A stretch of 64,000 nt of DNA, from contig LR746268.1 of assembly GCA_902729315.2 (NCBI GenBank), forward strand, positions 250,501-314,500, given 5' to 3'. The DNA is from Spirodela intermedia. Its lineage: Eukaryota; Streptophyta; Magnoliopsida; Alismatales; Araceae. Positions 1 to 9,307 of the stretch are shown here, in pieces. Position 1 is the first letter of the stretch. Each line of letters begins with the position of its first letter. The notes beneath the pieces are model-generated. The model saw only the letters and a list, made by a program, of their open reading frames with translations, was not told the origin of the DNA and did not search any database. A program made the position numbers and the translations under genes.

Positions 1-259
1 AAGTAAGCATTAACAATGACCATAAAATGTAGGTAACATCTAAAATATGCATTATTTAGTATTATGTCTACAAATAGGGTGTGAAAGAAAATCTACTCTA
101 GCAAGTAGATTAAAAGAATCTCCAAGTTTTCTAGGAGGCTCCACTTCCCCATTACCTTTCATTTCTACCTACTAATTATTTGATCTAATTTTAAGAATTC
201 TCTCAATTTTGTCACAGGTTCTACTAGGATGGAATTGAAGAATCTACTCTACGTGCACA

Positions 260-262
<3 letters not shown>

Positions 263-302
<40 letters not shown>
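263..302. repeat. (TA)n microsatellite
   Basis: About 20 uninterrupted TA units inside AT-rich DNA, seen directly. Confidence 0.95.
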
Positions 303-309
<7 letters not shown>

Positions 310-3300
310 TAAAAAATAAAAAACAAATAAAATTTAAAGAAAAAGAAGAAGATGGGAAAAAATGTTTATTCATAAGCAAGGCAAATAAAATTAGTCTTAG
401 CACAGAAGAATTAAATCAAAGAGTTGAGAGTGTTTCATCAAATTACAATTCCTCTCTTGAAATTCTTCCTTATACCTTGTTTGACTTCACATGCTCTCAC
501 TTTATATATTTTTATTTTTTCTTGAAATAAAAGTAAATTCATTAAGTTCACTAACTACTGGTGAGAGAACAAAGTAAACATTCTTTTGACATTTGATCCT
601 TAGGAATGGTTCCAAAATTTCAATGGATCTTAATCATTATTTTATGATAGCCATTAATTATTAATTCTTAAACCAAATTTCAAAGATGTTTTAAACAATA
701 AATTTATTGGATTTTTCTCCACAAAGATGAAAGATAAAAATATATCTTAAATTTATTCTCAATACCTGTTGAAATTTCAAAAACTAAAAACTAAAAATAA
801 GAAATAAAGGATTTATCTAATTACATAGTTCTCACAATTACATCCTCTTGTCTCCATTGACTTCTAAAATTTAATAGAAGTTCTTATTGATCTTTTGATT
901 GCCTCTAGATCACCTCTAATTTGTGTTGATCCATGGGTTCCTAAAGAATAACATAGACAAACAAAATAAACAAAAGGAAATGAGACAAAGGTATGTTGAC
1001 AAGTTGTCCTTAAGTCTTTTCTTAATTTTATCTTTTGAAGTCATAGCCGCATGAGTACTCTCATATTTGTTTTACTTTAGCCTCTCTTTTTCTTACACAT
1101 AGCATGATATGAGCTCATTAAGAGACCATTTGTCTATTTAGTAATTATAGTTCACATCAAATTCACTAAATTATGTAGAAAGAAAAATCAAAATTAAGTG
1201 CACAAACAAATCTTCCAATAGCTCCAACTTTAATACCTTTCATTTTTTATACACCATGAAAATTTCTAGAATAAATTCCCTTATATTTTCATACTTTTGT
1301 AGCTTATAAAGATTAATTTTGCCAAGATTTTACTTGTTTCAACCTTATTATTCTTAGTAAATATTTTCTCAAATTTAGTAAGGAAAACTTTTACTACAAT
1401 GGCCTCTTCAAACAAAGTGCCTCTGAAGACTCATAGAATGCCACACATCATGATCATGAGACTCATGTAATTTAGTTAATCTCATTTGTTTTTAGGTCTT
1501 ACTCTTAAGAGAACCTATGAGACTACATTCCCTCAATACAAAGTCTATATCCATCCAATTAAGAATTACCATAACACTCTATTTGCAGATCTTAAAGTTG
1601 ATGTCATTAAGCATAAGAATATAATTTATATTGATAAAAATATTATAAGTGAAATTTGAAACAATACAAAAAATAATAAAGCTCAAATAAGTAACTTAAT
1701 TTTCAAAAAAGTGTACTTCCCATCACAAGATATTGAGTACAACATTAACACTTAGTCTTTGGATAGAAATATTAATCACAAGTGATATCTTAGTGTAATG
1801 AATAAATATTGACTAATTTTTTGGTCAAATAATAAATATTTTTTTAGATAGACATATTATTCACATAAAAATACTAAATAATTGTCACATATGTATTGTC
1901 ACGTGTATGTAATTTATAAAATGCTGAACTTTCTTTTGGGCCAGCTCATATCCATATTAATCACATATACAACATCTTATACATTAGAAAAATTAATCTC
2001 CATAAGAGAGCCTACTTTGGTAGAATGCCACTTCAATTAGATTTAAAGTATGAAAATTATTTGACATTTAAACATAATTACTGGCATCCATAATAGATAT
2101 ATTTTTAATGAGATTGGCGTCAACATACCGATGCTGACATCATTGTCATGGCGTCATCACTCTAACTAATCGAATTTGCTCACACTGAACCAGCACATTG
2201 TCTTTCTTGATCGACATGATGCACCGCTCCTACTGCCTAGTGCACATCGAGCCGGTCACCCAAACTGGCACACACCAAGTAGATGCACCGTTTTGCTTGA
2301 TCATGTGACCTAAGCAAACCAGAGGCTGAGCCGTCACATGACGGTTCCTCTTCCATTCGGTATACACTAAAATGGTGTGGCCATTTCACGCGACCATCAA
2401 GCACGTCATTCCATCTCCCACCTGACAACAACACTAGACTGCCAGCTCCCACTTGTCACACCAAAAACGGTGCAGCCCATTATCCTGCTAAATTGATGTA
2501 GGAAGAGAGGAGCTGGGCAAGTCACGTCATGCCTAGCCCAAACGGGATCGAGGAACCCAGGCATTTGCCACCTTAGAGTTTGAATGATCAGCCTAGAATG
2601 ACCTTCCATTCGAAAATGGGGAAAGAGTCGAAAGCCCCGCCTGTTCACCCCACTTCCCTTCATTAATTTCTGGAACGACTGAGAAGGTCCTTCAGTAATA
2701 CGAGGGGGAACTGAAATGGGAAAGGGGCATGTGGAAGCCACTGTGGCCCACCATCCTCTAGTGCTGTATTCTGGCATTGCTCCACCATGGCTCACCTCCT
2801 CTTTGCCTTTCGAAACCGCCATCCACTGCACTCTAGCTTCGGAGAAACGAGAGAGGGGAAGAGGTATGCGCCATTAGAGGGTTTGACGATCTTGGAGTCT
2901 ATCCACATGGCTTGCATAGCTCAGTAATCCATCCTAGTTAAGCCCAGAATCTTATGGCTTGCCACACTGTTTGTATCATCTATGAGGTATTTGGATGCCT
3001 AAATCCACCTCAAGCTAAATATGAATTCATTCTCAAAATAAGGCATCAAAATGATACCAAGATCAACGGAAAAAATTATGAATAACATGTTATTCTCCAA
3101 AACTCAACACAACTAGGTGTTAATCCAAGTTGAGATAATGCTGAAATTAAAGACATAGTGTTGAGATAATGAAAAATGATAAAATCAAATCAAAATATAT
3201 CAGAAATCATATCTGAATCCATAAAGGCTCAAAAATAGGATTGAATCAACACAAAGGAGTCATTCAAACATTTTCTCAAAAAGAGATAAGATGAAAAATT

Positions 3301-3932
3301 AAAATAGTACATAATCTTTACATATATTTATATTAATGCATATAATTAAAATTCTTATTATTTAAACTTTCATGAATCACTTTAAATAAAATTAACTCAA
3401 TGATAACCCCATAATCTACCATTCATATATAATTATTTACATTGAAATTAATTTCAACAAAAAAAACTAGAGAGAAAGAGAGAGAGAGGTTTCTAAGAGA
3501 AGCAAGTTAAAGAATGACATCATTGTTATTTAAGAGATTGACTTGTCTACATCACTAGGGTCAAAGTTAAGCAAGTGGAGGCATTTGCCTATTAGCAATA
3601 AGTCTGACAGATGCTTGGTGTGAGATATAATCTATTCATTGTCAATCTTGGACTTTTGATCTTCGATTGTAGAACTTTGAAGGCACATGGATCAGATAGG
3701 AAGCATTTGCCCACGCCATATTAAAGTAAGTGATGTATGTTTGAGTGGCAGGCACGAGGAGCAGTATGAGAACTGCATGAGATTTCTCAACAATATACAC
3801 AAACCATAGGAACCAGAGCAGTAAAGAATTATATCTCTCCCCTTTGGAACAAAAAGTTGCTAGAAGAAACCAACGTTTGAAAGTCATATCGTGCCAAGTT
3901 TTCCTCCAGTCCACGTAGTTGACAATCCTTGT

Positions 3933-3987
3933 TGGGCTACGCCCATTTCCATCATTTTCCAGCATTGGGCTTTGCCTATTAGGCCCA
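3933..3987 (+). promoter_or_regulatory. Site II-type (TGGGCY) cluster upstream of TyrRS
   Basis: TGGGCT at 3933-3938 and 3966-3971, and GGCCCA (reverse of TGGGCC) at 3982-3987, lie 80-135 bp before the TyrRS start codon. TGGGCY site II elements are known TCP-bound promoter motifs enriched in plant genes for organellar and translation proteins, which fits this gene. The role here is inferred. Confidence 0.45.
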
Positions 3988-4066
3988 TTAAAGACGGGAA
4001 ACCGACAGATACCCTAGTTGGGGGATTTGCGGCGGAGGACGCGGCTTTATCCCCCGCTCCTCCCGC

Positions 4067-5578
4067 ATGGCCACCGCCGCTGCCGCCGTTTCTCGCAGCG
4101 TGGTGCTCTGCCGCCCCAACATCCGGGAGCTTACCTCTCTGCGCCGATTCTCTTGTCGGATCCCCGATGTGTCTCCCCTTCTACGCCGCCGCCGCGCCGC
4201 CGCGTCTCTCCACACCCTGGAAGGCGGCGAGGCGGCGGCGGCACCCCCCCCTCCCGCCGCCGCCGCCGCTGCCCGCCGCCACAACGTGGTGGACATCCTC
4301 AAGGAGAGGGGCCTCCTGGATTCGGTCACCGGGGAGGACCTCCTCCGGTCGGCCTGCGCCGGCGGCGCGGTCGGCGTGTACTGCGGCTTCGACCCGACGG
4401 CGGAGAGCCTCCACCTGGGGAACCTCCTGGGCATCATCGTGCTCTCCTGGTTCCGGCGGTGTGGTCACCGGGTCTTCGCCCTCATCGGCGGCGCCACCGC
4501 CCGCGTGGGGGACCCCTCTGGGAAGAGCCTGGAGCGGCCGGAGCTGGACGCCGCCGCCGTCGAGAGGAACAGCGCCGCAATCCGAGAGATAATCTCCAGG
4601 ATCCTCGGAGAGTCATCCTCCCCGTCCCCATCCTCCAGTGGGCCCTTCGCCATCGTCGATAACTACGACTGGTGGAAGGAGATGAAGCTGCTAGATTTCC
4701 TCCGGGAGGTGGGGAGGTTCGCCAGAGTGGGGACGATGGTGGCCAAGGAGAGCGTGAAGAAGCGGTTGACCTCCGAGGAGGGTATGAGCTACACGGAGTT
4801 CACCTACCAGCTGCTCCAGGGCTACGACTTCCTACACCTGTTCAGGAGCATGGGGGTTAACGTCCAGATCGGGGGGAGCGACCAGTGGGGGAACATCACC
4901 GCCGGCACGGAGCTGATCCGCAAGGTCCTGCAGGCCGAGGGGGCCCACGGGTTGACCTTCCCGCTCCTGCTGAAGAGCGATGGCACCAAGTTCGGGAAGA
5001 GCGAGAGCGGCGCCGTCTGGCTGGCCGCCGCCATGCTGCCCCCCTACCAGTTCTACCAGTACTTCTTCTCGGTGCCCGACGCCGACGTGGTGAGGTTCTT
5101 GAAGATGTTGACTTTCCTGTCCATGGCGGAGATCCGGGAGGTGGAGGAGGGGATGAAGCTGCCCAGCTACGATCCCAACTCCGCGCAGAGGAAGCTGGCG
5201 GAGGAGGTGACCCGCTTCGTCCACGGCGAGGAGGGCCTCGGGGAGGCGCGGAGGGCGACGGCGGCGCTGCGGCCGGGGGCGGCGGCGGAGCTGGATTCCG
5301 CCGTCATCGAGGCCATCGCCGAGGGGGTGCCCTCCTGCGAAATGAGCTACGATTTGGTGGTGGACTTCCCGCTGGTTGACCTCTCCGTGTCGTCGGGTCT
5401 GCTCACCAGCAAGTCAGCGGCCCGCAGGATGCTCCGGCAGGGGGGGCTCTATCTGAACAACCAGAGGGTTGACTCCGAGGACAAGGTCGTCCAGCCCGGC
5501 GACGTCGTTGACGGGAAGCTGCTGCTGCTCTCCGCCGGGAAGAAGAACAAGATAGTGATCAGAGTCCTCGCCTCCTAA
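4067..5578 (+). CDS. Tyrosyl-tRNA synthetase, organellar (mitochondrial/plastid)
   Basis: Attaches tyrosine to tRNA-Tyr for organellar translation. This is a single 503-residue frame without introns. Residues 1-70 are Arg/Ser/Ala-rich with few acidic residues and look like an organellar transit peptide, and the bacterial-type core follows. The class I signature HIGH appears as HLGN at 116-119 after the tyrosine-pocket stretch CGFDPTAESL. The second signature KMSKS appears as KFGKS near 308-312. The QIGGSDQWGN segment typical of TyrRS precedes it. The C-terminal 65 residues form an S4-like RNA-binding domain (LLTSKSAARRMLRQGGLYLN). Arabidopsis EMB2768 is the probable counterpart. ATG 4067 is the first in-frame start giving a transit peptide. 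The exon is very GC-rich, as is common for monocot 5' exons. Targeting to one or both organelles is inferred. Confidence 0.95.
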   Translation: MATAAAAVSRSVVLCRPNIRELTSLRRFSCRIPDVSPLLRRRRAAASLHTLEGGEAAAAPPPPAAAAAARRHNVVDILKERGLLDSVTGEDLLRSACAGGAVGVYCGFDPTAESLHLGNLLGIIVLSWFRRCGHRVFALIGGATARVGDPSGKSLERPELDAAAVERNSAAIREIISRILGESSSPSPSSSGPFAIVDNYDWWKEMKLLDFLREVGRFARVGTMVAKESVKKRLTSEEGMSYTEFTYQLLQGYDFLHLFRSMGVNVQIGGSDQWGNITAGTELIRKVLQAEGAHGLTFPLLLKSDGTKFGKSESGAVWLAAAMLPPYQFYQYFFSVPDADVVRFLKMLTFLSMAEIREVEEGMKLPSYDPNSAQRKLAEEVTRFVHGEEGLGEARRATAALRPGAAAELDSAVIEAIAEGVPSCEMSYDLVVDFPLVDLSVSSGLLTSKSAARRMLRQGGLYLNNQRVDSEDKVVQPGDVVDGKLLLLSAGKKNKIVIRVLAS

Positions 5579-7243
5579 TCCTGCTCCCCCTCGCCTGTTT
5601 CTATTTCAGTTTCCTCTCTCCCCACGCTTCTTATCTTCCCCACCTACCAAAAATGGTGCCCTCCAGGTGTTCACGACGATTCAGGCCTACCCGCCATGGA
5701 TCATCGTTCTCTATTCTTGGTCAATCCACCGGCCTCCTCTTCTGTCAGAGGATCTGATCTGGATGCATGTTACAGGAGATTCATCGTGTTCAAAGTCCGA
5801 GCCGCCTTCCCTCTGCTCTGCTCCTCCGTTCCTCCTTTCTTTCCCCGCCGTTGACTCGCCCGGCCACTCGACAGCCTCTCCATCCCCCCTGCCCCCTCCT
5901 GGTTTTTCCTCCTCGGTTTCTCCGTTTGTTTGACTTTTTCTTTTTAAGAGAAAATAAAGCACGGGTTAATCGATAATTCCACAAATTCACCGAGACTTTT
6001 GTGTTTTCTCATAAAGTATTATTTTAAAATATACGATTTTATAATATTGCAATATTTTAGGGAAGTCGACTTTTAGAGAAACAGAAAAGAAAACTCATTG
6101 TTGCACGTGGTTGGGCTGACGTGTGTCAGAGACTCATTGAAGAGTGGGCCAGGCGGCACGGCTGGGCCCGAATTAAGTCAGAACAGAAACACGCGGTCCA
6201 CAGTGCCTAGAGCACGGCCGGAGCTTATTATAGCCGGTTTGAGAACGAGTTAGAACCGGAACGGGCCGAGTTGTCCGAGTCTTTCCAGACCAGTAAACCA
6301 GGATACAGGTCATCTAAGACTGATAAAGCTCGGATGGCCGAGCGACTCACGTGAGCCCCGATTAAGGATAAAGTCGGGTACAGTCTCTTGTCGTAGCCAA
6401 CCAAATGGGTCGGATGGTCGAACCCAACCCAATAGCAGGTCTCGGAGGCTTAACTGGAGAAGGAGTTAACCCAGGGTTAAATTCTGACAGTGACAGACTG
6501 TTATTGAACTTAGAGTCTGACAGGGAACTGGATAGTTGTTCAAGGACACGTGTCGGCGGTTTATCCTGCATCGGAGAGTGCGTCTTCTGACTCTCTCATC
6601 ACGTGCCGAATCCATCGAGGCTAATGAGCCCCCCCCGTGATTCGTCACCAGTTTATTTGGGCCTTTTAAAATAATATAGAAAAACCGGCTGATCACATGA
6701 GAGCGAGAACTCCAACACGTGCGAATAGGGCCTAGGGTGTCCTCCTCACCGACAGCTTAAAGAGATGAGTTTTACTCAGCTTACAAGTTTCTCTCACATG
6801 TGCGTTAGGCGAGGGAGGAGAGAGAGAGAGATTGTCCAAGCTTACCCCACTTGGACGGTGGACAAGTTCAGAGAGAGGGCGACTTCCGTCCCATCAGCTT
6901 TCGAGCTTTCCTCAACGTGCGAGCGGCGGGAGTACTAGAGATGAGAGAGAAAAGGGAACATAGAGAGAGAGAGAGAGAGAGGACGGAGCCAGGGGAACAG
7001 TTGAACGGAATGCGAATAAATTGTCTCATTGTGATGATGAGGGAAGTCATCACGTTGTACAATTAGCGATCATAAGACCGATTTTCTTTCTCCTAATTTT
7101 GATACCTCGATAATTATAAATATATATACACACATAAATAGGCGTGGAGTTATCGCGGGGAGCTGTCGACGGCTACAAAACGCCATAAATTTCGGTCAAA
7201 TTTGGATCCCGACGACTCGCCACAAGTACTCGGCTGGTCCGAG
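5579..7243. other. Intergenic region between TyrRS and JAZ 3' ends
   Basis: The two flanking genes converge here. Frames at 5667-5990 and 6362-6696 are short and show no domain. The stretch is notable for five CACGTG hexamers between 6104 and 6721 and for (GA)n patches near 6820-6982. No gene is called. Confidence 0.6.
6104..6721. promoter_or_regulatory. Cluster of five G-boxes (CACGTG) downstream of JAZ
   Basis: CACGTG occurs at 6104-6109, 6348-6353, 6547-6552, 6600-6605 and 6716-6721. A given 6-mer is expected about once in 4 kb, so five in 618 bp is a clear local excess. The cluster lies 0.5-1.1 kb beyond the stop codon of the JAZ gene. MYC2-type bHLH factors bind G-boxes at JAZ loci, and bZIP factors bind the same core. 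Enhancer function, or a promoter of an unannotated transcript, is inference. Confidence 0.4.
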
Positions 7244-8205
7244 TCAACGGCGGAGATCCTCCAGGGCGAGCCACCGCTGGGCCTCCTCTTCTTCCTCCTC
7301 CGCCTCCGCCGCCGCCGCCGCCTCCCCTCTGGCCGGAGACGGAAAGGAGGACGGACTGTTGAACTGATAAGGCCCCTTGGAGATGATCCTGAGGGGAGAC
7401 AAAAAATCATAAAAAAACTAAGGTCCAAGAGAAGGAATACGCATGAAAAAATGAAATGGCGGAAGACCGACCGATCTTTCCTCTTCTCCAGGAAGCGGTG
7501 GAGCGAAACCCTCCTCGCAATGGGGAGATCTGCATCAAACCCACAAGTCAGCGGTCGACCCCACGGCGGCGTGTTAGATCTGTGGCCAAGTTTTTCCGGC
7601 ATCTCTCTACCTGAGGAAGCCGGGAGCGGAGACTTCCGGGGGGGCTCCTGGTCAATGGAAGAGGTGGAGGTCATGTTGGCGACGGCGGCGGTGGTCAAGT
7701 GGTGATGTGGAGGAGGGGGAAGCCACCGGGGAACGGCCGGCGGGGGATGGAGGGCCTGTCGCCGGACAGCCAAGGCCATGAGTTCCCTCGCCTTGTCGGC
7801 GGGGAAGTTGTCGAAGACGACGACTTTTCCGCCGTAGAATATCGTCATCTGGTCGCCCCGGTTCTCCCTGCATCCATTATTGGCAAAGTCAGCGCCGCCC
7901 ACCGCCGCCCTCCCTTCCTTCCCCCCCGTTGTTGCTCACCTGTCCGCCACCGGGGAAGGCGGCACCTTCAGACAGTCGGAAACTGCCCCCTTGTTGGCCG
8001 TCGGCGGCCTGTCTTCCGAGCCACCGCCTGAGGAGACCGTCACGCCGGGCAGCAGATTCATCGTCCTCCGAGTCTCATCCTTCGCTGGAACACAACAAGA
8101 CGAATCGCTAGCCGGCGACTAGAGAGAGAGAGAGAGAGAGAAAAAAGAGAGAGGGGGAGAAAGAGGGAGAGAGAGAGAGAGAGAGAGAGAGAAAAAAGAG
8201 AGAGG

Positions 8206-8248
<43 letters not shown>

Positions 8249-8419
8249 GGAGGAAGGGAGAGAGAGAGAGAGGTCACCACCTTCGTCCCGGCGGCCGGCG
8301 TTGGACATACTGAGGCCGACTTCCCCGAAGCCACCCTTCTCCTTGAGGTACTGGCTGAGCTTCCTGCAGGTGGTGGAGAAATTGGACGTCGCCCTCTCCC
8401 CGGGCCTCCGGCGGCTAGC

Positions 8420-8425
<6 letters not shown>
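7244..8425 (-). CDS. JAZ: JAZ/TIFY (TIFY10-type) jasmonate-signalling repressor
   Basis: Nuclear repressor that binds MYC transcription factors and is degraded through COI1 on jasmonoyl-isoleucine. Four exons on the minus strand: 8425-8281 (or 8278), 8084-7940, 7867-7472, 7388-7244. With the 8278 donor the protein is 277 residues and all phases close. Exon 1 carries the N-terminal JAZ segment (SNFSTTCRKLSQYLKEKG). Exon 2 has TMNLLPG. Exon 3 has the TIFY core TIFYGG at about 106-111 and begins the Jas motif DLPIARR...FLEKRKDR (about 211-230), including the LPIARR degron core. Exon 4 completes it with IISKGPYQ and adds an Ala/Glu-rich tail. No LxLxL EAR motif is seen, so repression probably runs through TIFY-NINJA binding. 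The intron inside the Jas motif is a known JAZ feature. Intron 1 is a long (GA)n tract. The gene is divergent from COQ9. Only the exon 1 donor is ambiguous, by three bases. Confidence 0.93.
8119..8275. repeat. (GA/CT)n tract in JAZ intron 1
   Basis: Nearly pure AG repeat, interrupted by AAAA and GGGG blocks, about 155 bp, filling most of JAZ intron 1. On the JAZ sense strand it is CT-rich and can serve as an extended polypyrimidine stretch. Confidence 0.9.
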
Positions 8426-8458
<33 letters not shown>

Positions 8459-9307
8459 ATTTCCCGTGGAGTCTCCTTCCTCCTCCGACTGCAAGCTTAC
8501 GACCCCGTTTTCTGGCCCCCCAAAGAGCTGTCCCTCTAGAACACAAATTTCCGGTCCACCCAATAATCTGTCATTAACACTTGTACCCCCCCCCTTCCCC
8601 AATTCCTTCTCCTTGATTCCCGCCGCGTCGCCGGCGTCAGTCCCGGCCCTCGTGTCGTCGAGGAGCTTTTTACTTTCCTGTGCCTCCCAGAGCACGTGCC
8701 CAACAACTCAATAAATTTTCATTTAAACCCTCGAAAAATTGTCATATAAGCCAGTCCTCTCAGTATACGGTATTTAGGACTGTACTTTGTCACGCGTGGA
8801 ACACGCTGGGTGGGCGGAGGAATCTTTGGACTGACATCGACGGCGGGAAGGACGTTTTTTTACCAAGTCGGACAGAAGGCGAGCACCACCCGTGCGGGAC
8901 CGGGAATATTTCACGCCCGATCCTAATCGAACGGATCTGGTTGGCCAAACGTACGTTGGGCTCTACTTCGTGCCATTTCCACACCTGATGCGCGTGACGG
9001 TGGAAAGTCCATCTGGCATTGACTGTTGACTGGCTGGGATGGGCTGGGCCGGACCCTTCCTTCCGGCCCGTTAGCAGCCCGGGAAAAGTATGGCCGGGGA
9101 GCAGGATTAGATATGCAGATCTGCAGGGACAATGTACCCTCCTTCTCCTCTCGCGGCTTCGGAAGGGGACACGCGGAGGCGAAGTGGTGGAGAATCGAGT
9201 GATGATCAGTTCGGTGGTCGTCCCTTCCGCTGAGATCTGGGGGGAGATTTCTTTTGGGCATTTCCTCGAACAGGTGGGGAGCAACTGGACAATCCGCCGA
9301 AGGCACA
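8426..9307. promoter_or_regulatory. Shared divergent promoter region of JAZ and COQ9
   Basis: The 882 bp between the two start codons must hold both promoters and 5' UTRs. A (CT)n run at about 8426-8455 lies directly upstream of the JAZ ATG, probably in its 5' UTR. A G-box CACGTG is at 8693-8698, 268 bp before the JAZ start. A TATA-like TTATATGA on the minus strand lies near 8740. No other open frame in the interval carries a domain. Confidence 0.6.
8693..8698. promoter_or_regulatory. G-box CACGTG in the JAZ promoter
   Basis: Palindromic CACGTG, the preferred MYC2 site, at a distance from the JAZ start typical for jasmonate-induced JAZ feedback promoters. The motif is seen; its use is inferred from family knowledge. 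Confidence 0.5.

Larger units (their letters stand above)
1..4066. other. AT-rich intergenic region upstream of TyrRS
   Basis: No supportable gene. The first 2 kb is strongly AT-rich with a (TA)n run at about 263-302 and short open frames only. Around 2.1-2.9 kb base composition becomes balanced and a few minus-strand frames stay open for 70-140 codons, but they show no recognisable domain, splice context or coding-like composition. A minus-strand frame at 3642-3965 is likewise unconvincing. The last 130 bp hold the presumed TyrRS promoter. Confidence 0.6.

Noticed and set aside
2237-2831. Overlapping minus-strand frames of 71 and 141 codons
   Set aside because: No domain, no splice partners and no coding-like composition; low-stop chance frames in balanced-GC sequence.
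3988-4662. Several open frames on both strands over the TyrRS 5' end
   Set aside because: Shadows of the GC-rich TyrRS exon; only the frame from 4067 carries conserved synthetase motifs.
8108-8695. 195-codon minus-strand frame with long Ser-Leu repeats
   Set aside because: It contains JAZ exon 1, but the Ser-Leu run is translation of the intronic (CT)n tract; splicing removes it.
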